A DNA stretch of 64,000 nt, taken from the NCBI GenBank assembly GCA_963573305.1, contig OY754331.1:8528868-8592867 (forward strand). Reading direction: 5' to 3'. Within the stretch, counting starts at the first letter, position 1; each line of letters starts with the position of its first letter. Below are positions 11,251-23,182 of this stretch, piece after piece. The notes below the pieces were generated by a model that was given only the letters and a program-made list of their open reading frames with translations, did no database searches and was not told the origin of the DNA. This stretch comes from Pyrrhosoma nymphula. Its lineage: Eukaryota > Arthropoda > Insecta > Odonata > Coenagrionidae. A program made the translations under genes and the position numbers.

Positions 11251-13120
11251 TTACGAGGCAAAGAAAACGCAAGTTTGTCAAATTAAAATATTTATGCCTA
11301 TCCCAAACAACATCTAAATCATTCAGTCCTATAAATGGCGGAGAGGAGGCTCATATAATTTTCTAGTACCGATAACTAAGAAGCTATGTTAATGTTTTAC
11401 TTGAGGAACGTTTATATTTTCGTGTATTCACATCCAACGATTTTAAGTTGCTGCAAAATTGTCACACTCAAATGAAATGGGGCAAAGTATTTGGTATTAA
11501 AATTCTAAATTTATGTAGTGTGAAGCGCGTAGCTTATTTAAACAAAACATTAAATCACGCGAGAGATTAGAGAATAGGTTTTATCGCAACTTTTCGGTGG
11601 GCTGTATTTTTAATCAAATTCTTGCTTTCGGTAACCAATGTTAGTATTTTTTTTTCACTGCGCAAGTTCTCGTCTGCCCTTCTGCTGGCTCCGTTGAGTA
11701 ATAATGAATTCAACGGAGACACTGGGTACCAAATCGCATACCTGTGGAAAAGGGAAATAAAAAATTCAAGTGGTAATGGTTAGCAGTCTCCAATGTTGTA
11801 ACCGCGAAACACATCTCTCTCTCACTATACATACTATAATCCAGCAGAAAAATAAAATCGTTATTCCTGACGAAGCCAACAGGAGGGTCAGCGAATTCTC
11901 GCACTTAAAAAAATACAATCAGCGTTTAATAAAAGTGAGAATTTGATAAGGTCAGAAAACAATCGGAAGTATGTTTAAATATTTCTTTTAATGAAAGTAA
12001 ATCCACGCCTATGAAACAATTTGTTAAATTATTAGTGATTCAGATCAATGAGTCAAATTATGAGGCATTTGTTTTACTCAGTGTCCATTTATTTCTTGTT
12101 GTACCAATGAGTCTAGTTTCTGCCTTGATTCCTTTTTCATATTCCATACGAGGGGAAAGTAACAATGTGTCACACAATTGATTAAATACGCACATGCATT
12201 ATGCCAAACATTCTTTAACCGCGATTTTTGAATTATCTTTTCTATTTCAGTGACTTGAAGCCCTTGTTTCGTGACAATTTGTGCGTGTGTTTTGAATTGA
12301 CATTCTTGAGATGTCAATAATATGTTTGAAGCAAATATTCTACACCATCTCATGTAAATCATACAAACAATTCTTTGGTAATTCATAATTATTTCATTTT
12401 ACGGTTACTAATAATTCAGTATAGGTATATTAAATTTTTAACTTCTAAGACCCTGGTACAAAACATTTTGATTCCTGGTTGATATTACCTTATCATGGGT
12501 CGTCTATGCCTTTTTAAATAATTAGTTTTTAATATCTCCTTTTTTTCTGAAAACTACGCCTATGGGACCTTTGAAGGAAGTTTTACTTTTTCATCAATGA
12601 CATCTTACCCGTTAGAAAGGCTGATTGTGGTAGCCGAATGAAATGAATTTCATGAATTTATACCTCCGGTATCTGACAATATGTATAGGTATAAATTCAT
12701 ATGATACCACAATGCGTATCTAATGAAAGGTTTAACGTTACTTAACCGTTAGTAAACTGATTTGAAGAACGTTTTAGCGAATTGTGCGGGGCCGAGCTCT
12801 TGGAACAGGACCACATGCCTTGAAGTTGAGAGTTGTGCGAGTTAAAGTTAAGCTCGCGCTCTCTTCACTCATGTTTGGTAAAAGTGTAAATTATTCATTT
12901 GAACTAGAGACCGAGAAAACGGCCAAAAGCCAGGTAGTGTTCTTTCTTAGCCAAAATCACATGGTAACTGCAGTCATAAAATATTAGTTATCTCTTAAAC
13001 GCCGTTTGGAGCTATTTTAATTAGCATACGAATGTAAAATAGAAATATGTTACTTGCACTAGTAGTCTAATGAAGGGATGCAACAAGAAGGTTCAGTGAA
13101 AACCAAAAGCACTGTGTAGG
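11251..13120. other. AT-rich, no gene recognised
   Basis: The 102-aa minus frame at 12078-12386 has no recognised motif. Nothing else seen. Confidence 0.45.
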
Positions 13121-13124
13121 GAAG

Positions 13125-13220
13125 TTGGAGGTTGTTCCGGTTTTCCGACCGGGTGGTCAAACTCTCCATTTCTGCCGACGTTTCCATGAACGAGTCGTTC
13201 ATAATCCACGGGGAATGAGC
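13125..13220 (-). ncRNA. hammerhead-like motif, probable solo PLE end
   Basis: On the minus strand a hairpin with arms ATGAACGA/TCGTTCAT (13185-13202 region) is followed by GAAACGTCGGC (complement of 13174-13184). The same GAAACGTCGG string occurs in the 18.3 kb inverted repeat, and the flanking TTTTCCGACCGGGTG resembles TTTCCAACCGGGTG there. PLE terminal repeats are known to carry hammerhead ribozymes. The CTGAnGA box is not intact here, so cleavage activity is doubtful. Confidence 0.45.
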
Positions 13221-15348
13221 AAGAAAGAATTATTGTCATTTGGTGATGAAATTACTAATTAATAAGATAAAGCCGTTGGGCACACAAATCAAGCACAATC
13301 ATAAGTTCCTACAAGGTATTTAGATGAATATATGAAAGGATCATTTCTAATGTAACTAAAATATCCCTAAAATTGTGAGGGAGATTAAGTATCATTTCAA
13401 ATTTATTGAGTGTAATGACTTTAATTTTTCAAGAATGGATTTTAAGAAATCGGTCGCTGGATTTCATGCTGCTGGTTTATTTTATCCCTTCGCATTCTTT
13501 ACATGGGCTGAAATAAAATGCTTACATGATATATAGGTATTGCAAATTTAACGCTATTGCCTAAATCTTCCGAGAAAAGTCAATGTTCCACACAACAGAT
13601 TACTCAAGGATACTGGGAGAGATTTCTTCACATACGGATACGCAATGAATACAAGGAAGGGTAAAAAATCAAGCTGGGACGCTGGAGGAGAAGAAGGGAT
13701 GAAACTGCTTATCTTTTAGAAGCAAGACGTGCTCTCCTTAGTTCGCGAAGAGCTTTAGAACGGCACACGGAAGCGTCGGGCGCTGGCTTCAATCGGAAAT
13801 GTCGAAAGTTCTCCGAAAGGTTGTATTTTTATAGCGATTTTGCTTGCTCTTTATATAGGAGCTGTGATCCGCGCATTATTAGTGCCAAAAGATTAGTCGA
13901 AGTCGGATTAAAGCTGTGCTTTTGTACGCTGTGCTGTGTGCACACAGAGTCTAACCTATTTCGCTCAGTTGACTAAACGGAGAATGAGGCGAGTCGTGGG
14001 TAACGACAGAAGCCGTGAAATAAATCTCCTGGAATTACAATAAGAATGGAGATTCCAGGAGATGCAGTTCCTAGGCCTTGCGGGTTTAATTATCCAGCAC
14101 GCGTCAATAGATGGTCATTTTTTTCCTCTGCTTGGCTGGGTCTCAACTCACCCTCACACGTTTCTCAATTTCTGCTTCATCACACCCAATATGCTTAAAA
14201 AGAGCTTGCGGAAGTGATTCAAACATTATGAAATCCAAATAATTCAAATATTGTTATTATCATACGTTACTCTTGCCCTAAATCTGAGGAAGTGGCAATT
14301 TAATGAATAAATTATTTAGGTTAACTTGGAGTAAAAAATCATCAAATTTAAAAATGTTGTGTTTTATTATTACCCAACTATTGGGTAAGAAGCGATTTTT
14401 CATGCATTTTACGCGCAAACTGGTTCAGATATGTTCAGGAAGAACATTTAAAATGAAATATAAACATTTGTTACAGGTTCTTCCCCCAATCCCTCTAAAG
14501 ATATTATACTGTTATTGCTCCAAAAGCACAATGGTTTAATAATGCAGGACTAATGAAGATTTGTAATAGTAGTGCATTTCAACTTGGCTTAGGTAGCGAG
14601 GCTAACTTTTCAACTTTTCATAATATCCATTGCCTCTATTTTCTGTTGTCATCATCGCTCGACTGATGCACACAGCTCTTACTCATGGAGACCCGATTGA
14701 GCGCGGAAATCCTTGAATGAGTCGTGAATGGTATGAACTATTAGGAGTACAGTGGAATACGTCAGCACGGACGCAGGGGCGGAGGGAAGTGGCCATTTTT
14801 CCACCTCGGCGAATGCAGATGATTGTGGGAGGATACGCTGCCGTGAATGCTATGAATTATGAGCGCAGAGATGAGCGAAGGGGGGTGTGGGGGGGGGGTG
14901 TTGGGGGGAGGAAAACTAGGTGGAGGAAACCAAGCGAAGATTGATGACCCATTGATAGCGATCGGAGCCGGCGCGCGCGTTCCAACGAGATAACATTCTT
15001 GGAGGAAGCAGACGGTCCTTCCGGAACCGTAAGTTGGGAGGAAGTTTCAGACATCTTTTCGTGGTCCAGACGCATTAGGCTCTAAAACAAAAGGGCTTTC
15101 CTACGCTCTATGAGTGAAGGAGTTGTAGTACTCGCACCGATCAGAAAATACTCAGCTTCAAAGTTTATATAGGCACTACCACTTTATTCCAATAAATTAA
15201 TGGTTGATATATTGATCTATATACCTTAGCGTATTAAAACTAGGAGTAATTACAACTCTCCGGCTTTCATAGTGGAACTTGCAGGTTAAGTCAATGCAAA
15301 TACATGCGAAAAAAGCGTATCAAACTTAAATTTGCGGAAATACTTTGT
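13221..15348. other. mostly AT-rich; GC-rich G-tract island at 14.75-15.07 kb
   Basis: No gene recognised. At 14870-14930 the plus strand has long G-runs (a run of ten G near 14890). Two frames on opposite strands overlap at 14717-15075 with no identifiable domain. Confidence 0.35.
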
Positions 15349-15528
15349 CCATTTCAAATAAAACAAGATTAGTCAATTTCCACACAGTATATTATAAACC
15401 ACAGTTAGAATACACCACCGACCAAGGTTTCGGCACGTAATCCCATTATCAAGACCACCACCACCCTTTAACTGTGTTTTTATAATATACTGTGTGGAAA
15501 TTTATCTATATTGTTTTATTTGAAATGG
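15349..15528. repeat. inverted repeat enclosing a hammerhead-like motif
   Basis: Arms of about 60 nt (15349-15408 and 15465-15528) are inverted copies with a few differences (both contain CCACACAGTATATTATAA or its complement). The spacer on the minus strand reads CTTGATAATGG, a short stem, CCGAAAC and CTTGGTC. The GAAACC-TT-GGTC part fits a minimal hammerhead stem III of 3 bp with a UU loop and a GUC triplet. The first box is CTTGATAA rather than CTGAnGA, so this is a decayed or variant copy. It resembles PLE terminal repeats, but no PLE ORF lies next to it. Confidence 0.6.
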
Positions 15529-16940
15529 CAAATACATTGTTGAAATGCGTTTATTAGTTTCAAACGTTGCTGCACACATTTAATTAAAGACTTATGAGCA
15601 ATAATGTAGATTAATGAAAGTGGACAAGGAGAACCCAACCTTCAGAAAATTACAATATTTTTCTGGTCTTGAGAGTACACAATAAATTGGGCTTTAATTT
15701 TCTCCCGAGGACTCGCTTTGACAGAATATTTTGACGTAAATATTTTGGATCAACAAAATAAGGCACGAGATTCTTATATTATTAATTGATGTCCCTTCCA
15801 TCAATTCATTTTCGCATGGATACATTTCGTAGGTTTTTTAAAACTAGCCTTAAGAACTTGGTATAAGTGGTTACCCATTAGTTTTAAATTTCACATGCGC
15901 TCGCGACAGAAAAATGTCCGATTAAGAGAAAGAAAAGAATTACGTAAAATCCCCCCTAACCAGTAAAATTCCCTCTCTACTTCAGCAGAGGAGTTAATGA
16001 GATCATTCGAATTCGATGGTGAAACAGATATATCCCTCGAGTAGTTTCGTTCGAAGTTCTGAAGCCAAGGTCTGCAATGTAATATTTTCCGGTCGAGCGT
16101 AAGGGAGGTTTGAGAGAATCAATATACGCTCCAATATTAAAACGATCCGCCCCTCGCCCTGCCCCCCTCCCCTGCACGTACTACGGGTGTCCGTGTAGTC
16201 TAACCCCCCCTCCCAACCCCTTCCCGCCCCACCCACCATCTCTACGTCTCATCTCGCGTCAACGGATCGCGTCGGGGCATTATGCGATACGAGGCGACCT
16301 TTCGAAGCGAGCCGGAAGGGTGTTTTGGGGTGTTGCAGTTGGCGGGAGAGAGGGATAGTATTTCACCCTGCTTTTAACATTTATTTATCCAATAAGTTGG
16401 CTTTCATCACTATGCTGTGCGGTAACATGGAATTCCCCAGAATGAAGACCTTCCGTTATTTCAGAAGCATGATTAAATAGAAATGGAAAAATTGCATGAG
16501 TAAATAGTCGTTACTTTCAAATTAGTGAATGGTCCAGTATACATTTCATGGCAAACTCAAAATTTCACAGTAGCGTCTGCAATTTATTCGCAGCCAGCCA
16601 ATGACCGTGTTGACTTTGATATGAATTAACATCTAATATCAGTTTCCTAACGAGAAACTTCATTTATAAAAATAGGAAAGATTAGTAACAGTGGCCTAGG
16701 AGGTATAGTTTGAAAACTACATTAGGTAATGCATGTGAATTACATTAGTTATTTGACTATCGTCGTTTTATTAACGTGTTGATCAGATATTATATCTTTC
16801 ATGACACCATGAGATGTTTAAATGTGTGGGATGAAAAATGATGGGGGTAAATGCATTTAGCCATTGCCAATCCCTAAATTGTATCTACAGTTACAATATC
16901 ATTTATCCCATGCTAAATATCGATATCCCATGCTAAATCG
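15529..16940. other. AT-rich; C-rich island at 16.13-16.36 kb
   Basis: No gene recognised. The 16140-16250 stretch is strongly C-rich on the plus strand. Just before the following SINE the string ATCCCATGCTAAAT occurs twice (about 16906-16919 and 16925-16938). Confidence 0.35.
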
Positions 16941-17185
16941 GTGAGCGTGGTGGCCTAGTGGGTTGAGCGCTTGGCCACTGATCGAAGGGTCCTGGGTACA
17001 AATCCAGGTGAAGCCTTTAGACGCCCCCGAACAAAAAAAAAAGCTGAGTGCGAGGTGGCCCAGGAAAAGGAACTGGGCCCCCTACCCTGAATGTGTTAAA
17101 TTCACACGCCTGTGGCTTAGCACGGGGTTAGCTCTACTCTCACCTCTCAAATACCAACCATCGGGTTGTATCACTGAGTGAGAGT
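16941..17185 (+). mobile_element. tRNA-derived SINE
   Basis: The head (16941-17015) has an exact RNA polymerase III A box, TGGCCTAGTGG (16951-16961), and a B-box-like GGTACAAATCC (16994-17005), at tRNA spacing. An A-rich run (17030-17042) and an unrelated body to about 17185 follow. The T-arm can pair (CCTGG.../CCAGG), but the remaining arms are poor, so this is a SINE rather than a working tRNA gene. The exact 3' boundary is uncertain. Confidence 0.7.
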
Positions 17186-17429
17186 GAAATATCGGTAGAT
17201 TGACTATTCGGTAGACTACAATATGGCGCTGAAAATTTATGAAAGATACAACTGACGCACATATATTTTTCCAAAATTAGTAGCAATTATCATGCAGAAA
17301 ACTGTTAAAATCGTTATTTTTCAATTATCATCCAAAAACGGAAAAGTATAATTCTTAAAATATATAGACAAACTTGTGCACTAGATTGCTTAACGTATTA
17401 AAGCTAACATTTCTACAATCCCGCGATGC

Positions 17430-17801
17430 TTGATAGACTTATGTTTAAATCATAAAGACCAACCGGGTGATATTGACAGAAGTGGTGTGTATATGTTAAA
17501 ATTCAGTGATTGTGATACACTATATGTTGGCCAAACTACCAAAAAGTATTCCGTACGTGTTGAAGAACATAGACGGTGTTTTATCATCGACAACGACACT
17601 TCTGGATTTGCAAAATATCTTTGTGAAATGTGGCATTCCAGTGATTTTGAACCAGAGATTTTACATGTTTTAAACAAAGGGCCAAAAATTGACTTTGATG
17701 AACAGTTTCAGTTTTTGAATAGCCCCGATAATATAATTCTATGCAATGACAATGTGTTTCATACCCATTTACGCCTCCTTAAAATCCTCCTTCAACATTG
17801 A
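17430..17801 (+). CDS. GIY-YIG endonuclease fragment of a PLE
   Basis: The 123-aa frame contains SGVYMLKFSDCDTLYVGQTT (residues about 18-37), the GIY-YIG core in the form GVY...YVG, followed by the Arg/Glu-His block VRVEEHRR. In PLEs this domain is the C-terminal endonuclease that nicks target DNA for reverse transcription. The frame is open to its stop, but the upstream RT and linker domains are missing, so it is a remnant and the ATG at 17430 is not a natural start. A lone GIY-YIG host protein is a less likely alternative, given the PLE-type 3' end downstream. Confidence 0.7.
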   Translation: MIDLCLNHKDQPGDIDRSGVYMLKFSDCDTLYVGQTTKKYSVRVEEHRRCFIIDNDTSGFAKYLCEMWHSSDFEPEILHVLNKGPKIDFDEQFQFLNSPDNIILCNDNVFHTHLRLLKILLQH

Positions 17802-18026
17802 TAAGCCATCTTCAGTTCTACTTCACCTTAACTTCGTCCGCCCTTAGCATAATCCACGTGCACAGTTTTCCAAGCGTTATCCTTGTTTCCCTCTTCTTCT
17901 TCTTCCTCATTCCCCTTCCACCCCCTCCCAGTCATGACTATATGACTCTTGATATTCATAAGGCCCAACGACCAGTTAAAACGCCCATGCGGCGGCTCGC
18001 AGGGTAGTAGGTATGTAGATTGTTGC

Positions 18027-18060
18027 CTTAAAGATGACACAACGTGTTGAAACCAACGTC
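18027..18060 (+). ncRNA. hammerhead-like motif at PLE 3' end
   Basis: TTAAAGATG leads into a short stem (ACAC/GTGT at 18037-18047), then GAAAC, a 2-bp AC/GT stem III and a final GTC ending at 18060. Placement directly downstream of a GIY-YIG frame fits a PLE terminal ribozyme. The first box departs from CTGAnGA. Confidence 0.5.
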
Positions 18061-18262
18061 TGTGTTCTTTATTTATTAAATATATGAGGATTATTGTGGA
18101 TTAATATATACACTTCTTTCAATATTTTTTAATTCTATCTTTTATGGATATATTTGTTTTTCAAGGGATCTTTTAGTAAGGACAAAGATACACTGTCCAG
18201 TAGAATAAATATGATGAATTGCAGAGAAGTGCAGACACGATCACGAAGATCACAAACATTGT

Positions 18263-18438
18263 GATGCAGATTTCTCGGGTTTCCAACCGGGTGATGTTGG
18301 TGTGTTGGGCCGACGTTTCTACGACGTATTCTGCCATCGTCCTCAGGGTGAATCCTCCTGTCGATGGCAGACTACGTCGTCGAAACGTCGGCCCAACACA
18401 CCAACATCACCCGGTTGGAAACCCGAGAAATCTGCATC
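18263..18438. repeat. 77-bp-arm inverted repeat with hammerhead-like motif in both arms
   Basis: Arms 18263-18339 and 18362-18438 are near-perfect inverted copies with a 22-nt loop. Each arm reads outward through GAAACGTCGGCC and ends in a Thr/Gly-type GATGCAGATTTCTCGGG string. On the minus strand the left arm plus loop gives CTGAGGA, matching the CTGAnGA box exactly, then a stem and GAAACGTCGG. The structure looks like two facing PLE terminal repeats with almost nothing between them. Confidence 0.75.
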
Positions 18439-18599
18439 CCAACCGGTAAAGCCTTAAATATGTTATCACAAACGTTCTTTGATATGTCATTTATAATGTT
18501 TAAGATCAGAGGGAGAGAACCAGATACAGAACAACAGCGGTGCCCAGCCAAACACGAATGTTGTTCATTATACATGTGGTTATTCAAAATTCAACTAAA

Positions 18600-20110
18600 G
18601 TCGTGAGGTATAATTTGCTGTTCCGTTCAGTCATTCTCAGTCCCGCGGATGAATCGACTCTGATTTACTCATCCGATTGCATTTTCACATCCTCGCTGCT
18701 GCACACATCCTGAAAAAAAAACTCCAGCGCAAATAAAGACTCTGATAACTCGACTTTATGTTCCGTCGCGCGTAGTTCCAAGATTTGCGAGAATAATGGC
18801 GATAATAAAAACAAGAAAGGAACGCATTCCGGCCCGGCAACTCCAGGTTCTTCCTTTCACCGCAATGGCGCGCGGTAGTCAGTCTCCGCTTCGCGACGAC
18901 AATGAAGGACGGATAATATATAAAACGGGCGAGCAGCGTTTCCATTTTGTTCCCAACCCCCCTCCCCTCCCCACCCCCCCGCCCCCCAAATCCCCCCCCT
19001 CCCCAATCCCCCCCCTCTTCCTCATTCATTCCATCTCCGTACTCGACTCGTTGTGTCTCCGCTCTCATTTTCCTCCTTTTTTTTATTTAATCACTTTCAT
19101 TTTTCAAAGCCGAATACGTGGGTAAAGCATCTGTGCCCGGCCGAGTTTTCCGCGAATATTCGCATGTATTCGTATCCGTTGAATGTGCGCCGTGATACAT
19201 AGTACACATATTTACGCGTATTTCGCTCGCTTTCCCCTCGTATCTCTTTCTTTCTCGACCATGCGAGCGTTCCCTATTCTTCTTCTTCGTTTTCGCCCAA
19301 ACCACCGCCACATCGCCTCCTTCTACTCCTTCGCATTCCGTCCCCCCCCCTCTCGCCCCCCCCCACTCTCCGCCATTCCGCGAATATTCATTTTCCCTCT
19401 TTTTATCCTCTCCTCTGCCCTCATTCCATTCCTCCACTGTCCCCCTCTGGGCAAAAACATCCCTTTTTATCTCCTTCCCTTCTCCTTTAAGCCCTTCCAC
19501 CCTCCAGCACCCTTCCCTGAGTTTCCGGCCCGTTAGTTCTCCTCAGAGCCCTCCCCACCCCCGTGAACCAACTCCCCTCCCCGCCACCACCTCACATTTG
19601 GCTGCTTCCAATTTCGGAGGAAAGGTTGAAAGGGAAGAGGCTCACGCATGGATATTACTCGGACAGACGGTCCAGGGCCCCTGGGCCAGGGGCCGAACAA
19701 CGAGGATGGTGGATGTTTGAGGGTGAGCTTGAGGGAATAAGCTGTGCTTCGCATGATAGGGCTGTCCGTAAACAGCTAGTAGACGATACACTCGGACGAA
19801 GAATGCCGGAAGGGTTCAAACTTGTGGGAGTGCATAAGGTATTCGAATTTTCCAAGAAATCGACGTCTTGGCCGGTGCGGGACTCTGCAGTGGGCAAACT
19901 TAAGAATGTCGTAAGAGAAATGCCGAAATTAAACTTCATGTAGCTGTCAGTGTTAATACTAGAGGCCGTTTTACGATAAGCGTCAACTTTTTCCGTTTTT
20001 CGTAAATAAGATTCACATTCACGACCTCGGAGTACGACTGGCCGTGAACGTGAATATCTTTCAGTATTTGCCGTCCGTCTTCGGTAGAGTTCGAGTGCTT
20101 GCATGACAGA
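18600..20110. promoter_or_regulatory. CpG-rich, C-tract-rich island (possible promoter region)
   Basis: This is the longest GC- and CpG-rich block in the window, with long C-runs on the plus strand (18955-19015, 19340-19370). A TATA-like TATATAAAA lies at 18917-18925 with CpG-rich sequence on both sides. Several overlapping frames exist on both strands (for example 18685-19068 minus, 19563-19943 plus, 19655-20104 minus); none has a recognisable domain, and most are low-complexity Pro/Arg translations. A promoter or 5' exon of a host gene is a plausible but unproven reading; transcription direction would be plus from the TATA-like site. Confidence 0.3.
18917..18925 (+). promoter_or_regulatory. 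TATA-like box
   Basis: TATATAAAA sits in otherwise CpG-rich sequence. About 30 nt downstream the sequence is TTCCATTTTG, a weak initiator candidate. Sequence alone cannot show activity. Confidence 0.25.
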
Positions 20111-21385
20111 CTGTTCCTTTATTCTCCTATTTTGTTGTAGCAGTTGTAATATGGGAAATAATGTTTCAGTGAATACCTAATTTGGGAAAGAAAATAGAGG
20201 AGTACAGTTGTTATATCACCATATAATATAAAATCTGAAAAATGATAATAGACACCCAATGTGTACGCACTGACGTCAGCTGCTATCGAGAAAGTTGTGA
20301 CTGGCTGATTTTAAAAGTTGTCAGTTAATGATTACTGTTGACGCTTTAAAGCGATCAGAAACTCCTCCGTCAGCACCACGCGTTTGAATTTCATAACTGG
20401 GCCGTGTTTCAATGCCACATATGGTCTGACTTCGTGCTATATGTGTAAATTTTACATTATGCCTTCTCACATCTGCGTTCAATTATAATTGATGTTCTCA
20501 ATCGCAATGGATAACCAACGTTGCCAGCACTACCTAATACTTATTCAAGATGTTATGAGTAAGACTAGAGGTCTTTTCATTTGTCCATACACTTCTTCAT
20601 TTCTCTGTGTTAGGCACATAATTTTAATTTAAGGCTGAGTTCCTCATATGTGATGCTTCCATAAGTGAAACGGCTACTTTCCTTATGATCGTATATCCCC
20701 TTGAAAAAAATCAGGTTCCAGGCATTTTTTTAGCGATAGAAATATCTGGACATAGCCAAATCTTCTTTTACCTTCAGGATATTTTGATTTTCTGTTTTAC
20801 ACTTGAAGGTTGAATTTTATTTATTTAGGGATACACTCCAGACCCTGCTCTTTTCCAAATTAATGTCCAATCTCAGACCCACACCTATCAGGATGTTCAT
20901 GGAGCTCCGAATTCGGTTTGATATATATTAGTCTTGGATTTACTCCTTCGATCCAGCAGATCATAAAATGGAACATTGCTATCAAAATAGCTAAAAGAAG
21001 ACACAGACAATAATTAAATTTAAAGTAAAGTTCGCTGGATCGTTAAATCATATTTGCATACATTTTTGGTGTTTCAGGGGTGACCGTATCGTAGAGCGTA
21101 TCGTACCACTTTTAACCTTGACTTCTTACAAGAATAACGTTTCATCGTATCACTAGATTTGTATACATTCAGAAAAAAAATACATGAAATAGTATCTCTC
21201 ATACCTATACTTAGGTATACTTTGAATACTTTAGCAAAAACTCGCGTAATTATCACGAATTTCCTGATGAGTTTTGGTATGATTTCATTGAAAAGCACGG
21301 CCTTTAATTGGCACGGTAAACCATACACTTCTGATAAATGTGACCTTTAGAAATAGTTAGGAGTCAATATCACTTTAACGGGCAT
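20111..21385. other. AT-rich, no gene recognised
   Basis: Short frames only (for example 21074-21328 minus) without motifs. Confidence 0.45.
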
Positions 21386-21599
21386 CGTGAAGGGGCGGAA
21401 GTCATATTTGGGGACCTTTCGTACTGGCCTCTACCCTCATTTGACCTTTCCGCCTGCAGGTGTGACCTTTCTCACCCTGTCGATCCTTCTCCAAACCCAC
21501 ATCTCAAACACCTCAAGTCTACGTATATCCTCCCTTCGCAATGACCAAGTTTCCGACCCATACAGCACCACGCTCCATATTAGAGTTTTCACCAGCCTT

Positions 21600-22400
21600 T
21601 CATTTACGTCTTATCTGAGACCCCACCTCATCCATCTTCTTTGAAAATGCCTCCTTAGCCAGGGCAATTCTATATCTTAAATCCCTACCACAAAAGCTTT
21701 TCTCATCGTAAGTGCTACCCAGATACGTAAACTGCTCGGCCTGCTCCACAGTGTACCCCCCCACCCTTATATTCAGTCCCACATTCTTACTTATAGAAAA
21801 TCTCATCATTTTTGTCTTACTATGATTTATCTTCATTCCATACCTTTTGCAATGCACTTCTAACGCATTGATCATTGATTGTAACCCCTTGAATGGCTGA
21901 CAAACCAGCGCCTGATCATCTGCAAATCCCACTGATTTTATCAGATCCCCTCCCACCTTTATTCTTACCTCCATCTTCCTCCATGCCTCCCTTACCATTT
22001 TTTAATACATGTTTAAAATCAATGGCGATAGTGGGCACCCCTGCCGCACTTCCCATCCTATCACGGCCTATCCTGATTCCCCATCAGCTACCCTACCCAG
22101 CACCGTCTGGTTCATATACAAATTCCAAATGTCATGGCTGTCCCTCCAATGGACTCCTAATTTCTTTAACACTCCCATTAATGTCGTCCAGTCCACCCTA
22201 TCGAACGCCTTCTCGAAATCTACGAAGCATGCAAAAACATCCTACCCATACGCCAGGTTTTTTTTCTACTAGCATCATCATCACTAATGTAGCCTTTCGC
22301 GTTCCCGTCCCTCTCCTAAACCCGAACTGGTCGTCATCCAGGGATTCGTTAGCCTTCTTCTCTTGCTTTCTATTTATTACTCTCTGAACTACTTTGGGCG
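21600..22400 (-). pseudogene. LINE reverse transcriptase, fragments
   Basis: The longest intact piece is 21600-21998 (132 aa): it opens with the end of the palm region, has the catalytic FADD (residues about 26-29), then LQSMINALEVHCKRYGMKIN and KTKMMRF, and the thumb-proximal block VGGYTVEQAEQFTYLGS. Upstream, in other frames, 22000-22400 contains the F.KAFDRVDW-like motif A and RQGCPLSP-like motif B. These blocks define a non-LTR RT that would copy LINE RNA at a nick. The frame changes several times and a stop splits motif B from motif C. The ATG at 21998 is incidental. Confidence 0.85.
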
Positions 22401-23182
22401 CGTTGGATGTTTATGTTTATGTTCTACAGTCGTCGCACGTTTTTTAATAGCTCTTCTTCGGTATCGTACTTAAAAGTACCTTCGCGAAGTCCTACGGTCA
22501 CACTCCATCATCATAAACCCTGCGAATAAGCGCAAAACTTTTTCATCTTCCGTTGATCCCTATACTCTTTAGAAACTCTGCAGGTAAGTATGTTATCTAT
22601 TCTTTATTCCTTTTCATGTATCGTAGAACTCTTTTGACTTCACTACCAAGGATACCTGGTTCAATAGCAATTCTCCCATCTTCCCTTCCTATATTTAAAC
22701 CAACTAGGCTTCATTTCCTTACCATAAAGCTCTTCAATATATTCCTTCCACCTCTCCTGGTTAGCTCTTGGTTTTGCAGTCAACTTTTCTGTCTTGTCTT
22801 CTATCACTCCATGATCTCATTCCATGATCCGCACCCGTGGTTTTATCAACCTGCTATCTATATTTCTTCCTTGCCCCAGTTAATGCCTGAATTCCACTTT
22901 CGCACCCTCCTTCTCATTCTTATCTCATTGAGTTACACGTAGCATTTCATTACTAACAAGTTGTGATCCGAGTCTACATCAGCTCGTGGATAGGTATGCA
23001 GGTTTTTACTATTGCTATATCTGTGACGACCATTATATAATACATCTGAAACCTATCTGTGTATCCCAACTTCTTCCAAGTGCGCTTACGTCAAGGAAGA
23101 TGTCTCAACCATGTATTTGTAATAACTAGGTTATTTCTCCGACAAAACTCCACAGCTTTCTCACCGCGGTCATATCTCCTCC

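Larger units (their letters stand above)
17410..18070 (+). mobile_element. 3' fragment of a Penelope-like element (lineage 1)
   Basis: It consists of a GIY-YIG endonuclease frame (17430-17801), a 3' region of about 220 nt and a hammerhead-like motif at 18027-18060. That order (GIY-YIG, then ribozyme-bearing end) is expected for PLEs. The reverse transcriptase is absent, so the copy is strongly 5' truncated. Its protein is clearly different from the PLEs at 44 and 58-62 kb. Confidence 0.7.

Noticed and set aside
19087..20104. Several 110-150 aa frames on both strands
   Set aside because: They overlap one another in a C-tract-rich island without any recognised domain; none could be preferred as a gene.
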